DNA of 17,500 nt. Source: Anaeromyces robustus (taxonomy: Eukaryota; Neocallimastigomycota; Neocallimastigomycetes; Neocallimastigales; Neocallimastigaceae). The stretch's first letter is position 1. Each line of letters begins with the position of its first letter. Position numbers and translations under genes: made by a program. The notes below the pieces were generated by a model, which was given only the letters and a program-made list of their open reading frames with translations, had not been told where the DNA came from and did not search any database. This document shows positions 1 to 9,800 of the stretch, one piece after another. The stretch lies in contig MCFG01000475.1 of assembly GCA_002104895.1 (NCBI GenBank), forward strand, positions 1 through 17,500, given 5' to 3'.

Positions 1-162
1 ATAATCAGAAGAATCTTGATTTGAATCGTTTTGATATATATCATCGCATCCTTTTCTGTTTAAGCTTGGATATTGTTCTAAAAAGTGACAAATATCTGAA
101 CAATACATGTCATTTTCACGGGCTTTTTTACCGCATGGACACCATTGTAAATCAACATTCAT
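1..162 (-). CDS. ECL1-like small zinc-binding protein, 5' part only
   Basis: The minus strand is open from an ATG at 162 to the window edge (54 codons), so only the N-terminus is visible and the C-terminus lies to the left. The protein starts MNVDLQWCPCGKKA and has Cys8, Cys10, Cys21 and Cys25 followed by His26, in the pattern W-C-x-C-G-K-(x)9-Y-C-S-x-x-C-H. This resembles the short zinc-binding motif of the fungal ECL1 family (S. pombe Ecl1/2/3, factors that extend chronological life span), where a CxxCxK and a YCSxxC pair sit near the N-terminus of a small protein. The family link is inference from the motif. Residues after about 35 are polar and acidic. The GC content here is clearly above that of the spacer to the right, which supports real coding sequence. 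The overlapping plus-strand frame at 21-251 has no recognisable features and is taken as a shadow. Another small zinc-ribbon protein is possible. Confidence 0.6.
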   Translation of the reverse strand, partial: MNVDLQWCPCGKKARENDMYCSDICHFLEQYPSLNRKGCDDIYQNDSNQDSSDY

Positions 163-545
163 TTTTGAAATATTATTCTTTATATGAAAAAAAATTGATA
201 ATTGGGAAGGTTTTAATTGTAATTGATAAAACGATATTTAATTTATATTAAACTTGTTATAAAAATAATTTTTTTTTGTTAAGAGTAAAATTTTCAAAAT
301 AGACTAAAATTATTCTTTTTATACTTTTTTGGTAATTCTATTATATTCCAGTTTTTTCTTTTTCAAAAAAAAAAAAAAATTTTTTAAAAAAAATAGAGCG
401 ATTTTATTGGATAATAAATATTTGATTATTAATTCATTGGTGGAAAAAACATTGATGAATTTTTATATTATTATCAGTTAAATGATTAAATTAAATATAT
501 ATGTAATATATGTATGATATATATAATATTATATAATAGTATAAA

Positions 546-591
546 ATATATAATTTATTAATATATAATAATATATTAATAAATTATATAT
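546..591. repeat. Perfect AT-only palindrome, 21-bp arms, 4-nt loop
   Basis: The arms at 546-566 and 571-591 are exact reverse complements separated by AATA. The sequence is only A and T, so chance is less unlikely than in mixed DNA, but a 21-bp perfect match with a 4-nt loop is the longest tight palindrome I noticed. It could extrude as a cruciform. It lies about 380 bp upstream of the ECL1-like start codon. Confidence 0.75.
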
Positions 592-1524
592 AATATATTA
601 ATATTTTAATATTATCAAGCCTAAAATTATATAGTAAAATATTATTAACTAATAATAATATTATTAACTAATAATTAATTAATTATAAGCTATAAAAAAA
701 AAGCTAAATAATATATAGAATAATAATAATAATAATAAATAATTATTAACTAATAATTATTTATATTATTTGGTAAATGATAAAATGATATTTCATTAAA
801 ATATCACATATAATATAAAAATTATAAAAAATAAAAATTAAAATGCTTTTATTTTTATAAGTGAGTAAAAGAAAAGAGAGGTACTTTGTCTAAACTCAAA
901 TTTTATATACAATATATTCCTAAAAAAATAATTAAGATTTTATTCATAATAGACTTAAAATATTTAAAATATTTATTAATACACACATATAATTATTTAG
1001 GTAATATATAAATATTATATATTATTATTTATTATGAACTATTTTTTAACCTATCATTTATTAATAAATCATTTAATATTACATATTGAAGTATATTATA
1101 ATATATTATAAATATTATTTAATGATTAATTAATTATATCAAGTCAAAAAAAAAAAAATTTTTTTGAAATTGCGGAAAATATAATTGCGGACAATATATA
1201 TATATGTAAAATTATTATATATATATAAATATAATTTTTTTTTATAGAAAAAAGAAAAGCCGCATTATTCTATTATTTATTAATTAACTAAAATGCTATT
1301 TAAAATGAAATTATTAAGACAAAAAATAATATTTTAATTTTAATAGATTTATTTATTATATATAAATGTTTAAATGTTTAAAAAACATTGAAAAAATAAA
1401 AAAGAAAAAATTGTTAAACTTTTTAAATAAATAAAATATTATAAATTATATATTATTAAGTTTTTTTGTATTAATTATGTGTAATAAATATATATATATA
1501 TAAACAATCATTACAATGAAGAAT

Positions 1525-1641
1525 AAAAAGAATAGTTTATATGATATTAAAATAAATTATAATAAAAAAAAATTAAAGATATAAAAAAGAATAGTTTATA
1601 TTATATTAAAATAAATTATAATAAAAAAAAATTAAAGATAT
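1525..1641. repeat. Tandem duplication, about 58 bp, period 59
   Basis: The segment beginning AAAAAGAATAGTTTAT (about 1525-1582) is repeated directly at about 1584-1641 with one clear difference (TATGATATT against TATTATATT). This near identity in non-coding DNA suggests a recent local duplication. It lies about 340 bp past the stop codon of the 1979-5875 gene. Confidence 0.8.
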
Positions 1642-1978
1642 ATATATATTATAAATATACTTTATAATATCAAAGTATATAATAAATATATAAGAAAAAG
1701 AAACAAAAAAGAAAAAGAAAAAGTGGGTATACATGAATAATTATAATTATTATTAATATTATATATTATTATATACAATATATAATATTAAATATATGAC
1801 TTATTTAAATTTATTATTATTAATTTATTAATAATTTTTTTTTTGTCAGGAGGAAAAAAAAAAAACGAAAAAAAAAAAAAATATTAATTTAAACCTCTGA
1901 GAAAAAAAAATTTATTCTTTTCTATCATTTTCGGTATTTTTTTTTTTTCTCTTTATAATTTTTTTTATGAATGAATGA

Positions 1979-2131
1979 TTAAAATGATGATCTTGATTTT
2001 TTCTTTTGTGGTCCATCTTTAATAAAAATATCACTATTTCGTTTTCTGCTGTAGTTATTATTATTATTTTTAATATTATTATTAGTAATATTATCATTAT
2101 TAATAATATTAGTATTTTTTTCATTATCTTT

Positions 2132-2166
<35 letters not shown>

Positions 2167-2209
2167 CATAGGTATTAGTATTTATATTAATTTTATTAGT
2201 ATTATTGTC

Positions 2210-2248
<39 letters not shown>

Positions 2249-5200
2249 TTTATTATTATTATCATATTCAATTCTGTGATTATTATTAATGACATTATTA
2301 TTGGTATTATTATTATTATTGTTAATATTTGAACTTTCATTTATATCTTTATTTAACTCAATTGAATTATCAATTTTAATATTTGTATTAATACCTTCTT
2401 TTATATCATTAGGATTACCATTATAAACAAATTTATTAGTTTCTTCTTTTGTTTCATTTGTATTGTTAACAACAACTTTTTTATTAATTACTTCAGTAGT
2501 TCCATTGGAATTATTAATAATAATTTTTTTATTAGTTACTTCTGTTCTTTGATTTAAATTATTAATTATAAGTTTTTTATTAGTAACTTCTGTCATTTGA
2601 TTAGTATTATTGATAAAAACTTTTTTATTAGTAACTTCTGTCATTTCATTTGTATTATTAACAATAACTTTTTTATTAGTAATTTCAGTCGTCATATGAT
2701 TAATGTTATTATTATTATTAAATGTATTATTATTAGGATTATTTCCCCATTTAGTTAATGCTGTATTATTTTGTTGTTCATTTTCTTTGCCACCAGCGCT
2801 ATTTTTAACAAGTACTAATGCTTTTTCATTATTTGTATTACTAATAATATTTTGATTTTCATGTAAATTATCATTAATATTTATTTTCTCTTTTTTATTT
2901 GTATTTTCTAGAATTGGTATATTATCTATATTATTTTTATCTTTGGTATCTTTACTATTGATAACTTTATTATTAACATTATCTTTATCATTATTTTTAA
3001 TATTATCCTTATTAATATTTTCATTGATGTTTTCATTAATATCCTCATTAATATCCTTATTAATTTCATTATTAATATCCATATTGTTATCCTTATTATT
3101 TTCATTATTTATTTCATTATTACTATATTTAATATTTTCATTATTAATATTTTTATTATTAATATCCATATTGTTATCCTTATTATTTTCATTATTTATT
3201 TCATTATTAGTATCTTTAATATTTTCATTATTAATATTTTTATTATTAATATCCATATTGTTATCCTTATTTTCATTATTTATTTCATTATTAATATCCA
3301 TATTATTTTTATTATTTATTTCATTATTAGTATCTTTATTATTTTCATTATGAATATTTTTATTATTAATATCCATATTGTTATCCTTATTATTTTCATT
3401 ATTTATTTCATTATTATTATCCATATTATTATCCATATTGTTATCCTTATTTTCATTATTTATTTCATTATTAATATCCATATTATTTTCATTATTTATT
3501 TCATTATTACTATCCTTATTATTATCCTTATTATTTTCATTACTAATTTCATTATTATTATCTTTAATATTAATTATTTCTGGTATTTGCATTATTTCAT
3601 CGTTATGACTAACATTTTTAGATTCTTTTTCTTTTGGCGATTCATTATCTTTATATAATATATTATTGTTCGTTTTTGGGGTAACTATATCATCTGAAGA
3701 TTTTGAAATGATTTTTTCAAAAAGTTCATTGTTAATATTTTTATTATCATTGGTTTTCATTTCATAATCATTGTAATCCATTTCATCATTTTCTGTATTT
3801 TTATTATCCTTATTTTTGAGTACTTCCTTAACTAATATATTTTCTGATGATAAATTATTAATATTAATATTATTATTACTATTATTATTTATATGTGATT
3901 TCTTTTGATTTATTTTATAATTTAATGGACTATCTAATTGAGACATTGCTAAATCATAATTATTAAAATCAAAAATTTTATTATTATTATGATTACTAAG
4001 AGGACTTTGGAATTTATTATTATTGTCATTATCATCATCATGATAAAGGGGTATATTAATTAAATCCATATTTTTATTATAATAATTTAATGGTAATAAT
4101 TCATTTTTTTCTTTAATAATATTTATAAATTTACTCAAATTCTTATCAGATTCCTTATTTTTCTTATAAAGTGCTGAGAATGGTGTTATAATTTTTTCTG
4201 GAAGTGTTACTACAGTTTGAGTTCCAATAGATTTTGCTTCTAATATATGTCTATTAACAGTGGTGGTATCATTTGTAATATTCGTTTGAATGGATTTTTC
4301 TTCCTTTATAATATTTTTATAATTTAAAAAATCTTGTAAAACATTTTTTTCCATATTCTTAAAAATATTTAAAATAATATCGGAATCGTTATCCATATCC
4401 ATATTATATTTTATATCAATATCAGTTTCAATTTTACGTTTTTTTCCTTTAATTTTTGATAAAGAAGTGTCATGATTATTTTCTTTTTTTACTTTATTAA
4501 ATTTTATACTTGGATCAATTTTATTAATTACATATTTCAATTCATTTGAATATTTATTATTTTTTTGTTGAAGTTGATGAATAATATTTTTGTATTTTTT
4601 TAATTGGGTCTCCAATGATTCAATTTTTTCATTATTTGATTGTCTTATTAATTGGGCAGCTTTCAGTTCACTTTTTAGTTTGGTATTTTTTATTTTTAAA
4701 TTATTTAGTTGTACTTGAGTTTCGTTCTTTGTTACTTTAGATGCATTTTTTTCTACATTTATTGAATGACTTTTATTATTATTTATATTATTACTATTAT
4801 TATTATTATTACTATTACTATTACTACTATTATTATTATTACTATTACTATTACTATTGTTATTATTATTACTGTTATTATTATTATTATTATTATTGTT
4901 ATTTGAAATTATATTTTCATTAATGTTAAGATTATTTAAACTATGTTCTTTAAATTTTTGAATTAAATGATCTTGTTTATCAATTTCAAGATTTAATTCT
5001 TTAGTAATTTCAGTTATTTCTTCAATTCTCATATTATAAAGTTGTTTATATTTCTGAGACATTAATTGCCATTCATTTTTATATTTATTAATTTCTTCTT
5101 CATAATAAATCTTATCATTTTCTATCTGAATTTGATAAACTTGAATATCTTCCTTAAGTTTTTCAATTTTTTGATAATTTTTTGTATTAACATTTTCCAA

Positions 5201-5540
5201 TTCTTTTATAATAATTCTTAATTCCTCTTGATTAATATTTGATTTATTAGCATTAAGATTATGACTATGACTATGACTATGACTATTATGATTATGACTA
5301 TCACTATTTTCTTTATTTTCTTTTGAAATATTAAGAGATTCCTTATTAAGACTACTTTCTTTTAATTCTTTAATTTTTTCCAGGGCATTTTTATATAAAT
5401 TTTCGATTTTAATTTTTTCATTTAATAATTGATTTCCAATTTCAGCTGCTAACCTTAAATCTATTATCCATTTGAAGTATTATTCAATTTTTCAATTTCA
5501 ATATATATTTTTATAATATTAAAAAAAAAATTATATATAC

Positions 5541-5574
<34 letters not shown>

Positions 5575-5875
5575 TATAATATATACAGAATAACATTAAC
5601 AAAAAAAAAAAAAAAGAAAATATTAGTTATATAATATTATTTAATATTACTTAATAAAATTATATTATAATACTTCTATGTTAAATATATATTTTTTTAT
5701 ATGTACTCTCTGAACATTCATTTAATTCTTTATAGGCTTCTTTTAATTTAATTTTTGCTTCTTTTTCTGATAATTCATTAATTAAAGGTGTAGAAAAAGG
5801 TGAATCATTATTTATTATTATCCTTTTATTTGATGGAGTTTTCATCCTCTCATCATTATTCTTATTCGTTATCAT
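1979..5875 (-). CDS. Asn-rich coiled-coil protein with CC1-box-like motif; possible dynein-adaptor-type protein
   Basis: Two exons, 5875-5707 and 5460-1979, join through a phase-1 GT-AG intron to give 1216 residues. The ATG at 5875 is the first in frame and follows an A/T-rich leader. Exon 2 has no ATG at its 5' end and hits a stop just upstream, which is why a spliced start is needed. Order: Cdk-type S/T-P sites (MKTPSNKR, SPFSTP) at residues 10-31; a helical segment with NLRLAAEIGNQLL at 57-69, matching the AAxxG core of the CC1-box found in BICD, Spindly and HAP1/TRAK dynein adaptors; a His/Ser run (about 102-120); coiled coil to about 230; poly-Asn; a second coiled coil (about 300-370); a basic KGKKRK (about 394-399); GTQT (about 468); acidic and Asn-rich repeats; six 16-residue repeats (about 981-1076); and a basic tail GPQKKKSRSSF. 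Known of the family: the CC1-box binds dynein light intermediate chain and TQT is the LC8 anchor. Inferred: a nuclear or spindle coiled-coil scaffold linked to dynein. I cannot name an ortholog. A generic low-complexity nuclear protein is the main alternative. Confidence 0.8.
2055..2325 (-). repeat. Poly-Asn tracts near the C-terminus (AAT/ATT microsatellite)
   Basis: Several runs of AAT codons encode poly-Asn stretches interrupted by Ile, Thr, Asp and Lys just before the basic C-terminal tail of the coiled-coil protein. Length polymorphism is likely because the codons are nearly all AAT. Spurious poly-Ile and poly-Leu frames on the plus strand here are its shadows. Confidence 0.85.
2402..2689 (-). 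repeat. Six tandem 16-residue (48-bp) repeats, TEVTNKK-V/I-V/I-NNTN type
   Basis: In frame within the coiled-coil gene. Repeats begin at 2689, 2641, 2593, 2545, 2497 and 2449. The first five read T-E-V/I-T/I-N-K-K followed by three aliphatic residues and N-N-x-N. The sixth is degenerate (KEETNKFVYNGNPNDI). A short hydrophobic strand alternates with a polar Asn turn, as in beta-solenoid or amyloid-prone repeats. The spacing is exactly 48 bp where I checked (GTAACTTCTG at 2583 and 2631). The copies differ at many third positions, so this is older than the Asn minisatellite beside it. Confidence 0.9.
3005..3580 (-). repeat. Coding minisatellite: NNEINNENNKDNNMDINN repeats
   Basis: Within the coiled-coil gene, roughly 190 residues are built from short Asn/Asp/Glu/Lys/Ile units (INNEN, NKD, NMD, INNKN) arranged in longer near-identical blocks. 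Two blocks at about 3069-3150 and 3155-3220 are almost the same at DNA level, showing recent expansion by slippage or unequal exchange. The frame is kept throughout. The predicted product is disordered and highly charged. Confidence 0.85.
4775..4910 (-). repeat. Poly-Asn/Ser tract separating two coiled coils
   Basis: About 45 codons of Asn with scattered Ser (AAT, AGT and AAC) split the N-terminal coiled coil from the second one in the 1216-residue protein. Mixed codons show that it is not a pure microsatellite. It probably acts as a flexible linker. Confidence 0.85.
5461..5706 (-). other. Intron of the coiled-coil gene (246 bp, phase 1)
   Basis: The donor reads GAGA|GTACAT at 5707/5706 and the acceptor AATAG|AT at 5461/5460. 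The split codon becomes AAT (Asn57). Retaining the intron gives a stop soon after the donor. Skipping it joins ELNECSE to NLRLAAEIG in one continuous amphipathic helix. The intron contains an AAT/ATT microsatellite (about 5542-5572) and an A14-class run near 5600. Confidence 0.75.
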
Positions 5876-6808
5876 TATTAAATATTAAAATGTATATAAA
5901 GACACATATATTTTAATTTAATATTCTTTAAAGAATATGGGTATTGTTAATTTACTAATATAATTTTATTGTAATTATAAGAATTATATTTTAATATTAT
6001 AAAAATATATAGAGATAATTTTATCCCAAAGTATATGTAATGACTGTGCTTTAAATATATAATTTTATTTTATTTTATTTTAATTTTATTTATAATTTTA
6101 ATTTTAATAATTTTTTTTTATTTTATAATATTATATATATTAATATTTTATTATTATTCTTTATTAATAGATATTACAAGGAATGGTTACGTTATACAAA
6201 TAAAGTTTTACATGTAATAAAAAAAAAGTTTTTTAATAAAAATAAAGAAAAAAAAATTACAATTTTTTTATATAATAATATTTAATATTGAAAAATTAAA
6301 TTTTTATATTATTATATTATTATTTATATAAATTTAAATTTTTTTCTTTTTCATTTAATTATTATTAAATTAAAAATCTAACTTTATAATAAATACTATT
6401 ATCAATTATAAATTTATTATAATATAATTAATCATAATATTTATTATTATTAATTTAAATTATATAAAAAAAAATATTAATATTTAAAAATATATATATA
6501 ATTTTTTTTTGCTTCTTATTTATTATTTATACTATTTTTTCTTTAGTATTTTATAATGAAAATATTATTAATAATTTTTAATCTTTTATTCAAGAAATAT
6601 ATAGTTAACTTCATTAAATAAAAACTAATAAGAAATTTTGTAATTGATATAGAAAATTTTAAAATTATTAATAACAATTTTATTTTAATATATAAATTTT
6701 GTTATTAATTATTTTTTTGTATATATATATATTATTTTTTTTTATTTTGTTTTATGTGAGTTATTTGTGTACTTTTTTTTTTTTTTTTTTTTTTTTTTGT
6801 TTTTATCA
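5876..6808. other. Spacer: promoter of the coiled-coil gene and 3' end of the C2 gene
   Basis: This 0.9-kb AT-rich spacer has no supportable exon. From the left it holds a perfect 18-bp palindrome 46 bp upstream of the ATG at 5875, TTTTA-type repeats (about 6063-6110), long A/T stretches, and a T run of about 28 (roughly 6771-6798). Read on the coding strand, that run is an A-tract starting about 10 nt after the TAA stop of the C2 gene. No RNA gene is visible. Confidence 0.7.
5921..5938. promoter_or_regulatory. 18-bp perfect palindrome upstream of the coiled-coil gene
   Basis: ATATTCTTTAAAGAATAT is its own reverse complement and lies 46-63 bp before the start codon at 5875, in the likely core promoter or 5' UTR. 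It is followed by a G-containing patch (ATGGGTATTG) that is unusual in this spacer. A dimeric-factor site is possible. It does not have heat-shock-element spacing. Confidence 0.45.
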
Positions 6809-9800
6809 TTATTGATGATAATATAAATATTCTTGTAAATTTGAACGTTGTTGACGATGTATTTCATTTTGTAAACGTAATTGTTCTTGTTGTTGTTTAA
6901 ATAATTGTTCTTTTAATTTTGGAAGTTGATGATAAGGTTGTTTTTTATCATTAACTTGTTTTACTAAATCTTGATATTCTTTATAATGATTATAAGAAAG
7001 TGATATACGTTGTCCTAATTGTTGAAATTGTAATTGTTGAATCATTTGTTCATCAAAACTTAATCTTTTTCTATTACTATAAGGTGAACTAAATGATTCA
7101 TTTCTATCCAAAAGGAATGAATCATTTGAAATAATATTACTATTATTATTATTATAATTATTATTATCATATTGATAAAATGAACCAGGATAATGTCTTG
7201 GCATTATATAGGGTGATTTTATAAATTGATATGATTTTTGTTGTTGTTGCTGTTGCTGTTGCTGTTGTTGTTGTTGTTGTGGTGGTATTGAAGGAGGTAA
7301 TGGTAATGGCTTATTCATTAAATAATCATTTATATACATATTATGATAATTATGATGATGTTGATTAGAATATATACTACCCAAAGAAGAATTTTGTATC
7401 ATACTCTGATTAAAATCATTATTATGATAATTATTATTATATAAATTATTAATATTATCCTTATTAATGTTAATCATTTCATTCAATTTATTATTAGTCA
7501 TGAATGAATTATATGAATTATTTTCATTAATAATAATATTGTCATTAACATCATTATTTTTTGAAATATTTTCTTTATTTGTTTCCATTATATGTTTATT
7601 AATACTTGAAGTTCTTTCATTTGATATTTCACTAATATCACAATCATAATCATCATCAGCTATGACAGGCTGTTTTCCTTTATTTAAAGATATTTTCTGA
7701 TTTAATATTATTTCTGAAAAACTATTCCTATTACATAGTTTTGATTTATTTTGCATATCTGATTCAATTTCATTATTTGCTTTCTTATTATTATTATTAT
7801 TTATTTTATCATTATTTTTGTCATTTGTTATATTTTGATTATTATTATTATTCATTTCCAAATTATTATTATTATTATTATTATTAATATTATTATCATT
7901 AACTTCATTATTAATTAATAATGAATTTTGTTGTAATTCTGGTTGTTCATTATTAAAATTAATAGAAGATAAAATTTTATCATTTCTTATTTCAGAAATA
8001 TCTTTTTTTTATAATAATATTTATAAGAATTTATAAAAATTTAAGAATAATAATTAATAAATAATAATATTATTTTATTAAATTTATATATATATATATA
8101 GATATATATTTTATTTGATAGTCTGAAATAATATAAATTTTTTTTATAAAATAGATATATGTATATATTTTACCATTATTTCCATCGTTTATTTTATCAT
8201 TATTGTCTTTGTTTGGATTAATATTATCAGCATCATTTTCTTTTTTAGAATTACTTTTCTTTTCCTATAATTTATTAAAAAAAAATCAATTAATTAATTT
8301 TTATTATAAATTAAATATAAATAGAATAATTTTTATATATTTCAATATGATTTATTAAAAATAATAATTAAAAATTATGATAATTACAATGAAATTATTT
8401 TTATTTTTATCAGAAGTTATTATGGTTTCCATAACATTTTGTTGATTTAAATTATCATTGAACTGTATAATTGAATTATTATTAGTAATATTATTTTCTT
8501 TATCATTATTGTTATTAATATTACTGTTGATATTTTTATCTTTATTGTTATTATCATCATTAGTAATTTTATTTTCATTAACGATTTTATCATTATTATT
8601 TATTTCGTCATTATTACTTATATTACTATCATTAATGACTACGTTACTATTATTAACAATATTTTCATTAATTACTTTATGATCATCATTTATACTGTTT
8701 TCATTACTTGCTTTATTATCATTATTAACAATATTTCCATTAATGACTTTATCATAATTTATATTGTTCTCATTAGTAGTTTTATCATTATTATTGATGA
8801 TAATTTCATTATTGATTTTGTCATCATTATTTACATTATTTTCATTAATGACTTTATCATTATTATTAATAATAATTTCATTAATGACTTTATTATTACT
8901 ATTTACATTATTTTCATTAGTGACTATATCATCATTATTTACATTATTTTCATTTGTGACTATATCATCATTATTTATATTATTTTCATTAATGACTTTA
9001 TCATCATTATTTATATTATTTTCATTAATGATTTTATCATCATTATTAATAATAATGTCATCAATGACTTTATCATTACTATTTACATTATTTTCATTAA
9101 TGACTTTGGCATCGTCATCATTATTTACATTATTTTCATTAATGACTTTATCATCATTATTAACAATAATTTCACCAATGACTTTATCTTCATTATTTAT
9201 ATTATTTTCATTAATGACTTTATCTTCATTATTTATATTATTTTCATTAATGACTATGTCATCATTATATACATTATTTTCATTAATGACTATATCATCA
9301 TTATTAATAATAATTTCATCAATGACTTTACCATTACTATTTACATTATTTTCATTAATGACTATATTATTCTTATTTACATTATTTTCATTAATAACTT
9401 TATCATCTTCATCATTATTTATATTATTCTCATTGATGGCTTTGTCATAATTATTTACATTATTTTCATTAATAATTTTGCTATCATCATTATTATTTAC
9501 ATTATTTTCATTAATGACATTATCATCATTATTAATAATAATTTCATTAATGAGATTGTTATCGTTAATTTTGATATCATCGTTACTAATATCTAGAATG
9601 TTTATTTCTTTTATAGATATACTTGATGTATCACTTAAAGTAAAGTCATTGAAATCTTCATTAATATTTTGACCAATAATGTATTTAGGCTTATTATTAT
9701 CGTTATAGTTATTGTTGTTATTACTATCAATATTCATTTTATTGATATTTTCATCATCAATGATTTCTTTTTTTATGATATTTTCATCAACAATTGTATT

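Larger units (their letters stand above)
163..1978. other. Spacer: promoter side of the ECL1-like gene and 3' side of the coiled-coil gene
   Basis: This 1.8-kb stretch is almost pure A/T with many A and T runs. I see no coding exon, tRNA or rRNA in it. The left end should hold the 5' UTR and promoter of the ECL1-like gene. The right end should hold the 3' UTR of the 1979-5875 gene. It contains a 21-bp palindrome near 546-591, three copies of an ATTATTAACTAATAA motif (about 641, 660 and 742), two ATTGCGGA boxes (about 1168-1191) and a 59-bp tandem duplication (about 1525-1641). No function can be assigned to any of them from sequence alone. Confidence 0.7.

Noticed and set aside
21-251. Plus-strand frame of 76 codons at the left edge
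   Set aside because: The minus strand over the same bases encodes a recognisable CxC...YCSxxC zinc motif from an ATG, while the plus frame shows no domain and runs into plain AT spacer.
5681-5875. A stand-alone 64-residue protein
   Set aside because: Its last eight codons lie past a GTACAT donor. Splicing at 5707 joins it in frame to the large exon and completes a coiled-coil helix.
6771-6798. Genomic A-tract after the C2 gene stop as a sign of a retroposed gene copy
   Set aside because: The gene has 11 introns, so it is not a processed copy. Homopolymers of this size are common throughout the window.
8640-9570. CRISPR-like regular repeats of 36 bp
   Set aside because: There are no unique spacers, the repeats are contiguous and all are in one open frame. 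This is a eukaryotic coding minisatellite.
8679-9596. Plus-strand frame of about 305 codons, rich in Ile, plus similar Leu/Ser-rich frames at 8764-9450 and 2943-3353
   Set aside because: They are antisense readings of the 36-bp and Asn minisatellites. The 'hydrophobic protein' look comes from ATT/TTA complements of AAT/TAA-type codons, and the minus strand has the C2-gene and coiled-coil-gene exons.
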